A DNA stretch of 64,000 nt, taken from contig JANQSC010000071.1 in the NCBI GenBank assembly GCA_028284235.1, positions 205,847-269,846 on the forward strand. The letters are read 5' to 3'. A program made the position numbers and the translations under genes. Below the pieces are notes generated by a model. It saw nothing but the letters and a program-made list of their open reading frames with translations. It did no database searches and was not told the DNA's origin. The stretch is from Opitutaceae bacterium (GTDB lineage Bacteria; Verrucomicrobiota; Verrucomicrobiia; Opitutales; Opitutaceae). Of this stretch, positions 7,647 through 16,529 are shown in pieces (position 1 is the stretch's first letter; every line of letters starts with the position of its first letter).

Positions 7647-10600
7647 CTATCGCTCGGCAATGATCTCCTTTAGCGGAACGGGCTTTCGCCGAATTCCACG
7701 TAACCACCAAGTGAATACTGCTTTGAGATCCTCCAAGATGAGATAGGCGCACGGAACCAGCAGCAGAGTGTTAAATGTCGCGAACAACACTCCAAACGCG
7801 AGCGAAGTCGCCATGGGGATCAAGAACTGCGCTTGCAGGCTCTTTTCCATCAGAATCGGCGCAAGTCCGACGAAGGTGGTTACGGACGTAAGGATGATCG
7901 CTCGGAATCGCTGGCTGCCTCCCGTATGGACCGCTTCGAACAAGGACATGCCCTCGCTCCGCAAGCGATTGATCCGTTCGACGAGAACGAGCGAGTCGTT
8001 CACCACGACTCCGGACATGGCGATGATGCCCAGCAACGACAAAAGACTGAGATCCTGCGGCGTCCCGAAATTCTGGAAATTGAACAGGTGGCCGTAAATC
8101 GCTCCGCCGACTCCAAAGGGGATAACGGAAATGACGATGAGCGGTTGCAGGTAACTTTTGAACGGAATGGCCAGCAAGGTGTAGATCATCACCGTCACTA
8201 GCAGCAGACCGCCCAGAATCGCCGGCTGCGACTCTTCCATGTCCTTCGCTTCGCCCCCCTTGATAGGCGACACGCCTGGATACTTCGCGAGCGTCTTCTC
8301 AAGAATCGAATCGGGATCTCCGGGGTACTTTCCATAGAGGGCTTTGCTGACCTCGTCGGAATTCGAAACCGTCTTGTCCGCGTCGGCTTGCACGTTGATG
8401 GTTCGCTGCCGATCGAGTCGGGAGATCGACGGATATCCAACACCGTATTCAATTTCCGCTACTTCGGAAATCGGAATACGGGCTCCATTCGGAGCGACGA
8501 TTCGCATGGATTCGAGATTGCCGAGCGATTCGCGCTCGTCTTTTGGATACCGCACCATTACGCGAACATCTTCCTTGTCACGCTGCACGCGCTGGGCCTC
8601 GGCTCCGTAAAACGCGTAGCGAATCTGCCGCCCAAGATCGGCGGCGGACAGGCCAAGCGGGCGGGCATTGTCCTTCAAGGTGACCTTGAGCTCACGCTTT
8701 CCTTCCGCGTAGGTGTCGCGCACGTCCAGGAGTCCTTCGAATTTTTTAAGCTCCTCCTGAATCTCTAGCGACGCCGCTTTCAAATCCTGGAAATCGCGCC
8801 CGGTCAGGCGAATGTCCACTGGCAGGCCGACTGGCCCGGAGGCGTTGGAAAGAAAGTTCAATTTGCGCGCCCCGGGGATCTCGCCGACACGCTCGCGCCA
8901 GATTCGAGCGATCTCGTCAGCGTTCGAGTCGCGCAATTCCGCCTTGGACAATTCGAGAATGATCGAGCCGACATTGCCCCCCGAACTAAAAGCAGCTGGG
9001 CCAGGGCCGCCCGCGACCACGCTGTATCCAATAAACACTGCTTTGTGCTTAACCGGGTCGATGTTCCCCAATCCCACTTGCTCCTCGGAAATATCGTCGA
9101 TCGCTTGGTCGATTCGCTCCATCGCTTTGCGGGTTTCGACGATCGGCGTTCCCTCCGCCATTTTCAGTTCGAGAAAGATGTAGTCCGAAGGAACGTTCGG
9201 GAAGAAGACGAATCGAATGAATCCGGATACGACCAGCGCGATGGATAGAGCGAGTGACGCGATAAAGAGCGACAACGTCAGCCAGCGAAACTCCAAGGCT
9301 CGTTTCAAGGTCGGCAGGTAGACGTTTTTAATAAACCGCTCCAAGCCGTCGGAAAACCGTCGTTGCAAACGCGATAGCGGGTTGAGACGCTCGCGTCCGC
9401 CTTTGTCGCCTACGTGGCAAAGCGACAAGTGGTAGGGGAGGACCAGCTTGCTTTGGACGAGCGAGAACAGTAGCGTGGGCACGACGACAATCGGGACCGT
9501 GTACATGAACTTCCCGATCATGCCGGGGAGAAAAAACACGGGAACGAAGGCGACGGCGGTGGTGATGACCGCGAAGGTCACCGGCATGGATACGAGATGG
9601 GCTCCGCGAATAGCGCTCTCCACGCCTGGACCGCCTTTTTGAAACTCGGTAAACACGCTTTCGCCAACTACGATGGCGTCGTCAACAACGATGCCGAGCA
9701 CGAGAATAAACGCGAAGAGTGACAGCAAATTGACGGTGATCCCGAGAAACGGGGACACCGCCAGCGTTGCCAGAAAGCTGACAGGGATGCCGATGGCTAC
9801 GAAAAACGCCAGCGTCGGACGCAGGAAAATGGCGAGCGAAATCAATACCAGGGCGAACCCGAGAAGCCCGTTCTCGATGAGCATGTCGATACGCCCTTGC
9901 AGATAGAACGAAGAATCGCTCCAGGCCTCCAACTCGACCCCGCTCGGTATCCAAGAACCGAGGGCATCGTCCACGTATGCGTAGACTTTTTCCGAGATCT
10001 CGAGCGGGTTCTCGTCGCCAACTTCCTTTACGAGAACAATGGCGGCGGGTTTGCCGTTGAACTTGGTAATGATATCCTGATCGGCGAACCCATCCCTTAT
10101 AGTGGCGACGTCGCCGAGCGTGAGCTTTCCTCCGTCGGGATTGGTGGCGAGGATGATCTCTTTGAAATCGGTTCCCACGTACGCCTGCTCTTTGGTTCGC
10201 AGCGAGATTTCACCGCCTTCCGCTTTGATGAGTCCTCCCGGGAGGTCGATCGAACTGCCGCGAACGGCTTGGACCACCTGGTCGAATGTCAAATTGTAGT
10301 TGCGTAGTGTATACTCCGATACCTCGATCGAAATTTCGTAGTCGCGAACGCCTTGCACCTCGGCTTGGCTAATGCCGTCGAGCTCCGCAAGCTCGTCCCG
10401 CACGCGCTCCGCGATCTTCTTAATCTCCTTCTCGCTTGCGTCACCGAAAACCGAGATGCGAATCACCTCTTTCGGAATGAGCGGCTCATCGACGATCGGG
10501 CGTTCGGTGTCGACCGGGAAGGTAGTGATCGCATCCACGCGCGTTTGCACCTGGTCCTTCACCTTGGCGATGTCGTATCCCTTGTCGACGGTCACGGTCA

Positions 10601-10865
10601 CGGATCCGTAGCCTTCCTGGGCAACGGAGCTGATTTCCTTGATTCCATCGACGCCTTGGATCGCTTCTTCGATTCGAATGACCACGGACTCCTCGACTTC
10701 CTCCGGCGACGCGCCGAGGTAGGGCACGCGCACCGTGACCAGATCGAGGGAAAACTGAGGGAAGAGCTCGCGCTTAACCGTGAAGTACGAAGCGACGCCG
10801 CCGACGACGAGAAGCATCATCACGAGGTTGGCAGCGACCCCGTTTCTGGTAAACCAGGCAATCAT
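7647..10865 (-). CDS. RND efflux transporter, inner-membrane permease
   Basis: The proton-driven pump subunit of a tripartite efflux system (AcrB/MexF-like HAE1 or related family), 1072 aa as expected. There is one N-terminal membrane segment, a large periplasmic loop, a block of membrane segments with the Asp pair in GIVVDDAIVVGES (TM4 proton relay), a second periplasmic loop, and a final membrane block. The start overlaps the stop of the adaptor gene by 4 nt (ATGA), so translation is probably coupled. It is the last gene of the TetR-OMF-adaptor-RND operon. Cargo is unknown; the TetR repressor suggests an inducible drug or metabolite pump. Confidence 0.95.
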   Translation of the reverse strand: MIAWFTRNGVAANLVMMLLVVGGVASYFTVKRELFPQFSLDLVTVRVPYLGASPEEVEESVVIRIEEAIQGVDGIKEISSVAQEGYGSVTVTVDKGYDIAKVKDQVQTRVDAITTFPVDTERPIVDEPLIPKEVIRISVFGDASEKEIKKIAERVRDELAELDGISQAEVQGVRDYEISIEVSEYTLRNYNLTFDQVVQAVRGSSIDLPGGLIKAEGGEISLRTKEQAYVGTDFKEIILATNPDGGKLTLGDVATIRDGFADQDIITKFNGKPAAIVLVKEVGDENPLEISEKVYAYVDDALGSWIPSGVELEAWSDSSFYLQGRIDMLIENGLLGFALVLISLAIFLRPTLAFFVAIGIPVSFLATLAVSPFLGITVNLLSLFAFILVLGIVVDDAIVVGESVFTEFQKGGPGVESAIRGAHLVSMPVTFAVITTAVAFVPVFFLPGMIGKFMYTVPIVVVPTLLFSLVQSKLVLPYHLSLCHVGDKGGRERLNPLSRLQRRFSDGLERFIKNVYLPTLKRALEFRWLTLSLFIASLALSIALVVSGFIRFVFFPNVPSDYIFLELKMAEGTPIVETRKAMERIDQAIDDISEEQVGLGNIDPVKHKAVFIGYSVVAGGPGPAAFSSGGNVGSIILELSKAELRDSNADEIARIWRERVGEIPGARKLNFLSNASGPVGLPVDIRLTGRDFQDLKAASLEIQEELKKFEGLLDVRDTYAEGKRELKVTLKDNARPLGLSAADLGRQIRYAFYGAEAQRVQRDKEDVRVMVRYPKDERESLGNLESMRIVAPNGARIPISEVAEIEYGVGYPSISRLDRQRTINVQADADKTVSNSDEVSKALYGKYPGDPDSILEKTLAKYPGVSPIKGGEAKDMEESQPAILGGLLLVTVMIYTLLAIPFKSYLQPLIVISVIPFGVGGAIYGHLFNFQNFGTPQDLSLLSLLGIIAMSGVVVNDSLVLVERINRLRSEGMSLFEAVHTGGSQRFRAIILTSVTTFVGLAPILMEKSLQAQFLIPMATSLAFGVLFATFNTLLLVPCAYLILEDLKAVFTWWLRGIRRKPVPLKEIIAER

Positions 10866-12091
10866 TTCTCAATCCCTTCGTCTTCAACGGACGGCGCTGC
10901 GGTTTTCGTGTCCAACTCGACGCTCATTCCCATCACCGCGTACTCGAGCGGAGTGACGCAAATCCGGTCGCCTTCCGAGAGCCCGCCAGTGATAATCGCC
11001 CACTCCGTATCCGTCTTGTAGATATCCACGGGTTTGAACTCCAGTCGGTTTTCAGAAGTAACGACGTACACCGTGTCGTCTTCCTGCAGCGCCTTGCGCG
11101 GGATGCGCATCGCGTCTTCAATTCGTTTTCCCTCGATCGACGCTTCAACGAAAAGGCCTACCTTAAGCGGCGGTCGCTGACTCCGCTTGTCCGCTTCGTA
11201 GGGATTTTCGATTTGAGCGACGACGTAGGCGAGCCGCGTGCGCGGGTCGATGGCTCCTTCGGTCCGGTCGATCACACCTTCCCATGAGTACCGTTCGCCG
11301 CCGTATTCGGCGGAAACGGTGACTTTCGGCTTCGCGGCGCGACCGACCTGGTTGCTATAGGTTTCTGGAAGCTCGAGATACTCGATGTCGCTCAAGGCGA
11401 TGGGAAGCCGTACCTCAGCGGTATCGGTTGAATAGATACGGGCCAATTGGCTCTGACGGGCGGTGAGCATTTGCCCGACGTCCACGAACTTTTCACGTAT
11501 CCTCCCGTCGTACGGCGCTCTAACCTGCGTACGCTCCAAATCCCTCTCGGCGATTTCTACACCGGCGCGAGCGGATTCCAGCAAGGCTTCGGCCCGCTCG
11601 AGCTGGGGCTTCCGCAAGGTCAAGTCAGACGCTTGACCTCGGTTAAGCGAGTCCCAGTCCTCTTTCGCTTGCTCCGCTAACGCCTTCTCTTGCTGATAGG
11701 CGAGGTTCGCTTCGGCGAGACGACTTTTAGCAACCGCCAAATTCGCCTTGTAGTCCACCGAGTCGATTTCGACCAGCGGGTCGCCTTTCCGGAAGTAGCC
11801 GCCCGCGAAAAAGGAATTGGAGATCCCTTGAATTCGACCGGACACTTCGGCGACGAGAAGCGTTTCCGTCCGCGCTTGCACCACGCCCTGGCTCTTGGCT
11901 TCCAGCACGATCGGTTCGGAGCGAGCGACGAATACTTCCACCGCCGGGAGGATTTGGGGAGTTTCCTTAACCTCCGGCGCCGGCTTGAAAATTATCCCGA
12001 CTACGATGCCGCAGAACGCCGCGAAAACGACTAAGAACGGAGCAACGTACTTTATCAGCCAAATGAGGGTTGAGTCTTTTTTTTCAGACAT
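10862..12091 (-). CDS. RND efflux periplasmic adaptor (membrane fusion protein)
   Basis: A 409-aa HlyD/AcrA-type adaptor. After an N-terminal hydrophobic anchor (residues about 10-30) comes a split biotinyl-lipoyl domain (VSGRIQGISNSFFAGG..RKGDPLVEID). An alpha-helical hairpin rich in Ala, Glu and Leu follows, then the second lipoyl half (TQVRAPYDGRIREKFVDVGQ) and beta-barrel/membrane-proximal domains. It bridges the RND pump and the outer-membrane factor. The gene overlaps the pump gene by 4 nt and follows the outer-membrane factor gene after 40 nt. Confidence 0.93.
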   Translation of the reverse strand: MSEKKDSTLIWLIKYVAPFLVVFAAFCGIVVGIIFKPAPEVKETPQILPAVEVFVARSEPIVLEAKSQGVVQARTETLLVAEVSGRIQGISNSFFAGGYFRKGDPLVEIDSVDYKANLAVAKSRLAEANLAYQQEKALAEQAKEDWDSLNRGQASDLTLRKPQLERAEALLESARAGVEIAERDLERTQVRAPYDGRIREKFVDVGQMLTARQSQLARIYSTDTAEVRLPIALSDIEYLELPETYSNQVGRAAKPKVTVSAEYGGERYSWEGVIDRTEGAIDPRTRLAYVVAQIENPYEADKRSQRPPLKVGLFVEASIEGKRIEDAMRIPRKALQEDDTVYVVTSENRLEFKPVDIYKTDTEWAIITGGLSEGDRICVTPLEYAVMGMSVELDTKTAAPSVEDEGIEK

Positions 12092-12131
12092 AGCGAATGT
12101 AATTTGGAATCGAAATTAGGCGTTCAATGGC

Positions 12132-13517
12132 TCACTCGAAGTCACCGCCGAGGGCCAAGTGGAGATTGATTCGGTTTTGTAGTCTCTGGTTCTGGACGGA
12201 CGCTAATTGACTGGCGCTTTCGTCCGCCCGTCGCTGGGCGTCGAGGAGGGTGGTGATATCGATCAACCCGCGCTGGTACTGTTCCCATGCGAGGTCTTCC
12301 GCTTTCTGGTTTTCCTCCGCAGCGATCGCCGTGTCCACGCTGAGCTGGGCAAGATCGGATTCGCTGGAAAGGGCGTTTTCGACCTCTTGGAATGCAGTCA
12401 GAATGGCGGATCGATACTGGGCGAGCTGGACGTCCGCCTGCGCTTGGGCTTGGTCGCGCTCGGCCTCGAGACGGCCAGCTGCGAAGAGATTGGCGGAGAG
12501 GTCACCGGCTATGGTCCAAACCGAAAAATCCGTGTCGAGCAGATCCGTGAGTTCGCTGCTCGTCGTTCCCGTGCTGCCTGTGAGGACGAGCCGAGGCAAC
12601 CAATTGCGGGAGGCGCTTTGGGACTGGGCGAACGCTGCCGCCAATCGACGTTCCGCCGCGAAAAGATCGGGCCGACGGGCGACCAGTTCCGACGAGAGGC
12701 CGGCGGGAATCGGAGCGTCGATTTCCGGGAGGGCTTGCCCGCTTTTCTGGGCGCCGGAAGGGTAGCGGCCAAGCAGTACCTCCAACGCTCGTTTCGCCGT
12801 ATTCAACTGGGTCATACGTTGCTGAGCAACCGCTCGACTGGAAGCGGCTTGAGCCTTGGTCAAGCGCATCTCTAAATTCGTGGCCAGACCTCGGTCGTAT
12901 CGCTTCTCCAATGACTCGACTTTCTGGTCGAGCGATGCGGCGGAATCTCGGGCCAAGCGCCATTGCTGGTCCGACTCCAGGAGATTGAACCAAGCTCGGG
13001 CGACTTGTCCGGCGATCGAAAGCTTGAGCGCGTCTACATCCGCTTGAGCCGCTTCGAAACCGGCAAGTCCGGCGGCGTGGCTGCGACTCAATCGACCCCA
13101 GACGTCCACTTCCCACTGCGCCCCGAGCGACAGACTGTGGGATTCCGTTTCGATCTTCTGGAAATTCAGAAACGAGAGCCGACTCTGCTGACGGTTCGAA
13201 GCCAGACCCAAGTTGAGTCCCGGGTATTTGAGGGCGCCGGAAATCCGAGCGGCCGCTTCCGCCGCTCGCACGTTGGCCTCCGCCGCGTCGAGCCCGATGT
13301 TCGCCTCAAGCGCCTCCGCGATCAATGCGTCGAGCGTTGGGTCCCCGAAACGAGACGCCCAGCGCGCCGCTTCTGGCGCTGCGGCCGCATCCACTTCGAA
13401 TGTCTCGTCCGACTGCGGGCGAGTGACGGTTTGCGTCGTCACGGGACGAGTCGCGCAACTCGAAACGAGAACGAGTCCAGCCAGGAGCAGAATTGAATGT
13501 TTGCTTCGATCTCCCAT
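12132..13517 (-). CDS. outer-membrane efflux lipoprotein (NodT/OprM family)
   Basis: A 461-aa TolC-like outer-membrane factor. The signal sequence ends in a lipobox (V-S-S-C), so the mature protein should be lipid-anchored through that Cys. Two tandem OEP repeats of long Ala/Gln-rich helices follow, with the family phrase ARRPDLFAAERRLAAA midway and the C-terminal GLIDITTLLDAQR. This is the standard arrangement of NodT-type factors. The gene starts only 4 nt after the TetR stop codon, so it is co-transcribed with the regulator. Confidence 0.92.
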   Translation of the reverse strand: MGDRSKHSILLLAGLVLVSSCATRPVTTQTVTRPQSDETFEVDAAAAPEAARWASRFGDPTLDALIAEALEANIGLDAAEANVRAAEAAARISGALKYPGLNLGLASNRQQSRLSFLNFQKIETESHSLSLGAQWEVDVWGRLSRSHAAGLAGFEAAQADVDALKLSIAGQVARAWFNLLESDQQWRLARDSAASLDQKVESLEKRYDRGLATNLEMRLTKAQAASSRAVAQQRMTQLNTAKRALEVLLGRYPSGAQKSGQALPEIDAPIPAGLSSELVARRPDLFAAERRLAAAFAQSQSASRNWLPRLVLTGSTGTTSSELTDLLDTDFSVWTIAGDLSANLFAAGRLEAERDQAQAQADVQLAQYRSAILTAFQEVENALSSESDLAQLSVDTAIAAEENQKAEDLAWEQYQRGLIDITTLLDAQRRADESASQLASVQNQRLQNRINLHLALGGDFE

Positions 13518-13521
13518 TGTA

Positions 13522-14166
13522 TTACTTTTTTGAATTCACTTCGCAGACGCCTTCCAGTCCGGCGGCGATAAAGGCCACTAGGTGGTCGACGAGCCCCTCG
13601 ATATCGTTCAAGTCGATTTGCCCTGCGGATATAAACTGGAGACGGGTGTGCTGCATCATCGCCCCCAGCATGGCGCAGGATACGAAGTGCATGCCGTAGG
13701 CGGTTTTCTCAAATCCCGGATCGCCGAGAGAATCGGAAATTGCCTGCGTGAACTTGCCGATGATTTCCTTGAGAACGTCCTGATGCAGGTCCTTCATGAA
13801 GTCGCGCTCTTCCGCCATGCCTTTGCCCATGGCTCGCATGAAACGAAAATCCGCGCAGCTTTCGTTGATCAATTTCGTAAGCAACGGGCGCACGATAAAG
13901 TCGACGACCTGGCGCAAGGGGAGAGGCTTCCCGTTCGCTTCGGCCTGGGCCGTCTCCAGCAAGTCGATCCGAAGCCGGTTGATTGGCTCGATCCGGTAGC
14001 GGACCATCTCGCGAAACAAACGCTCCTTGTTGCCAAAATGATAGTTGATCGCGGCGATGTTGACGCCCGCCCGCTTGGTAATCTCGCGAATCGAGGCGCC
14101 TCCGTAGCCCATCTCGGCGAACTCGATTTCCGCCGCTTCCACGATCTTTATTTGCGTCTCGTTCAT
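13522..14166 (-). CDS. TetR/AcrR-family transcriptional regulator
   Basis: A 214-aa repressor. The N-terminal helix-turn-helix covers about residues 8-50 (AEIEFAEMGYGGASIREITKRAG, then AINYHFGNKERLF). The ligand-binding helices after it resemble the CecR/DUF1956-type C-terminal domain. It is the first gene of the efflux operon and sits directly downstream of a palindrome at 14183-14205. Autoregulation and control of the pump genes is therefore the natural reading. The inducer is unknown. Confidence 0.9.
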   Translation of the reverse strand: MNETQIKIVEAAEIEFAEMGYGGASIREITKRAGVNIAAINYHFGNKERLFREMVRYRIEPINRLRIDLLETAQAEANGKPLPLRQVVDFIVRPLLTKLINESCADFRFMRAMGKGMAEERDFMKDLHQDVLKEIIGKFTQAISDSLGDPGFEKTAYGMHFVSCAMLGAMMQHTRLQFISAGQIDLNDIEGLVDHLVAFIAAGLEGVCEVNSKK

Positions 14167-14182
14167 CCCCCCTCGATTATCG

Positions 14183-14205
14183 AACGGTCGTTTAAAACGA
14201 CTGTT
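14183..14205. promoter_or_regulatory. TetR-type operator palindrome
   Basis: Two 11-nt arms, AACGGTCGTTT and AAACGACTGTT, are arranged around a single central A. They are complementary except at one position. The centre lies 28 nt upstream of the tetR start codon. The half-site CGTTT/AAACG is like that of known TetR/AcrR operators. Binding here would block transcription of the whole efflux operon; that consequence is inferred. Confidence 0.7.
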
Positions 14206-14421
14206 TGAATCGCGGCAAGCAAAAATTCATGGAATTCCGAACCGGTCTCCCAACTCAGGGTCCTAGTATCCACTACTTATCTTCTTCCTACGATGATCCT
14301 CTATTTCTCCCTCTCGCGGTTGATGAGCGCAGCGGGTAACCGTTGACACCGATGAATGTCCGTACCAAACGGATTTCCTGAACACGTACACCTGTCCGAC
14401 TTCCTCCAACCTGAAATCTGA

Positions 14422-15951
14422 ATGCGACAAACTTCAAAGCGGATTCGCGCATGCGCTCTGGCGCTGATCTCGTTTGCAACGGTTCCGCTCGCCAGCGGCG
14501 TTCAACGACTCGAGGTCGATTTCGACTACGTGGTGAAGAAGGCGGAACGCCTGGCCCAGAAAAAGTACAAGATCTCGAACAAGAACACGCCGGACGAGCT
14601 GCGTTCGATGACGTTCGACGACTACCGCAAAATCCGAATCGTGCCCGAGGAGACGTTCTGGATGCGGGAGGGGATGCCGTTCCAGGCGCAGTTCTACCAC
14701 CTCGGCTACCTGTACAACGAGCCGGTCGTGTTCAACGAATTCACGGAGACGCACACGCAGCGTATCCCCTACGTGCCGAAGTTCTTCGACCTGAGAAACC
14801 TGAACTTCAAGAAGTCGTTTTCTTCAAACTTGGACTACGCCGGCTTCAAGCTCCTGCATCCCTTGAACAACAATGTCGTGCCTTACGACGAGGCGATATC
14901 GTTTTTAGGGGCGTCCTATTTTCGAGCGCTGGGCGAGGGGATGCACTACGGGATTTCGGCTCGCGGGCTCGCGGTCAACTGCGGTTTGTCGGAGCCGGAA
15001 GAATTTCCCCGTTTCACTGAATTTTGGCTGGGGAAGCCGAAAGGGAACTCCAGCCAGTTCAGACTCTACGCGCTCCTGGAGTCCCCGAGCGTGGCGGGGG
15101 CCTACCAATTCGTGATCACGCCAGGGGAAACGACTCGCGTCGCGGTCACCGCGCGCCTCTTTTTTCGACAAGAAGTGATCAGCCTGGGGATCGCCCCGCT
15201 CACCAGTATGTTCTGGCACGGGGAGAACAGCGTACTCGACAGCGGCGACTATCGCCCTGAGTGCCACGACTCGGACGGTCTCCTGGTGGAAAACAGTCGG
15301 GAGCGACTGTGGCGGCCGCTCGACACGCGTCGAAAAACGCGGCTTTCGTACTTTCACGCGGAAACCCTTTCGGGATTCGGCCTCTTTCAACGCGACCGCG
15401 CCTTCGCCAACTACCAAGACCTGAACGCCAACTACCAGGATCGCCCATCGGTCTGGGTAGAGCCAATCGGGGACTGGGGGAGCGGCCATGTGCGGCTCGT
15501 GGAACTGCCGGCGAATCGGGAATTCGACGACAACATCGTCGCGTTTTGGGAGTCGGATCGAAAGCCAAAAACAGGAGAGTCCTTAGATATTGAATACATG
15601 CTGCACTGGACCAAGCAGCCAACTTTGTCCAGCCACGCAGTCCCGATGCCCGTGTCGACTCGAATCGGCGATCATCTAGCGGAAGAGGGAATCCAAGTGT
15701 TTGTGGTCGAGTTTGGCCGGAAGAACATCCTGGACTACTGGGACGCGCAGCCGGAAGCGTTGATCGAAGTTTCCGACAACGCGACGCTTACCTTCCACAC
15801 GGTGGAGAAAAACCCGCACAACGACACCTGGCGGGCGACGCTCAACGTCGCTCCCAAACCTGGCGAGACGCGCCCGGTCGAACTGCGCTGCGCCTTGCAA
15901 TTCGACGGCGATGCCCGATCGGAAACCTGGACTTACCAATGGACGCCTTGA
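14422..15951 (+). CDS. opgG: periplasmic glucan biosynthesis protein G
   Basis: A 509-aa MdoG/OpgG family protein with a signal peptide (ACALALISFATVPLASG). It is involved in making or modifying osmoregulated periplasmic glucans. Family phrases are clear: LGAS-YFRALGEG-HYG, SARGLAVN, EEFPRFTEFW, then AETLSGFGLFQRDR and DWGSGHVRLVELPA. The size matches proteobacterial OpgG. It is followed by a small ORF whose start overlaps its last 13 nt, then by opgH, so all three should be one operon. Confidence 0.95.
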   Translation: MRQTSKRIRACALALISFATVPLASGVQRLEVDFDYVVKKAERLAQKKYKISNKNTPDELRSMTFDDYRKIRIVPEETFWMREGMPFQAQFYHLGYLYNEPVVFNEFTETHTQRIPYVPKFFDLRNLNFKKSFSSNLDYAGFKLLHPLNNNVVPYDEAISFLGASYFRALGEGMHYGISARGLAVNCGLSEPEEFPRFTEFWLGKPKGNSSQFRLYALLESPSVAGAYQFVITPGETTRVAVTARLFFRQEVISLGIAPLTSMFWHGENSVLDSGDYRPECHDSDGLLVENSRERLWRPLDTRRKTRLSYFHAETLSGFGLFQRDRAFANYQDLNANYQDRPSVWVEPIGDWGSGHVRLVELPANREFDDNIVAFWESDRKPKTGESLDIEYMLHWTKQPTLSSHAVPMPVSTRIGDHLAEEGIQVFVVEFGRKNILDYWDAQPEALIEVSDNATLTFHTVEKNPHNDTWRATLNVAPKPGETRPVELRCALQFDGDARSETWTYQWTP

Positions 15952-16514
15952 CCTTCGCCGCTCCGCGTTCGAAACGTTTCGTAGACTGGTCTGAAGCCTA
16001 CGAACGGGTGGAGCTGTACTTTCTATCGCTCCGCATCGAGAACAAGCTGCTCTTGAGCCAGTTGATCGCCAAGATTCTGGCCCGAGCCTCCGAGCGACTC
16101 GAAGACGGGGCGCCGCTGTCTCCATCCGTAATCGCCATGCAAGAGGCGCGCAAGGAGTTGAACGAATGGTTCCACGCGGTGCTCAACGCGGCCGGTCTCG
16201 AGTCGAAAGACGTGGGGGCCCATGGTCGCCTCGCCTTGTTCTTGTCGAACCTGCCCGGAAACTGGCAAAACGAATTCATGCACCCGGGCCCGTGGCCGGC
16301 TGAGTTTCTCGACGAAGTGCGCAGCGCTTATCTGGATACGTCGCCCGAATTCGAACGATCGAGCATGACGCCGCGCCCGATTCGACTGGGTCCCGTATCC
16401 GCTCTGGCTGACGGCACCTGGAAGGCGATCGACCGCTGGCCCTACATCGGAACGGCCTTTGTCTGGGGACTGTACTTGGCAGTGCTAGGCTGCGTCTTCT
16501 TCCTCACGCGCTGA
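15939..16514 (+). CDS. unknown tail-anchored protein between opgG and opgH
   Basis: A 191-aa product not recognised by family. Residues 1-150 are mostly helical and soluble, with an amphipathic, Leu/Glu/Arg-rich stretch. A single hydrophobic segment (YIGTAFVWGLYLAVLGCVFFL) ends one residue before the C-terminus, the pattern of a tail-anchored membrane protein. It overlaps opgG by 13 nt and ends 15 nt before opgH, so it must be translated with them. Enterobacterial OpgH has a cytoplasmic N-terminal extension that this opgH lacks. This ORF could be that region as a separate subunit, but I see no sequence match strong enough to assert it. Confidence 0.8.
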   Translation: MDALTFAAPRSKRFVDWSEAYERVELYFLSLRIENKLLLSQLIAKILARASERLEDGAPLSPSVIAMQEARKELNEWFHAVLNAAGLESKDVGAHGRLALFLSNLPGNWQNEFMHPGPWPAEFLDEVRSAYLDTSPEFERSSMTPRPIRLGPVSALADGTWKAIDRWPYIGTAFVWGLYLAVLGCVFFLTR

Positions 16515-16529
16515 TTGGGAATTCGAACG

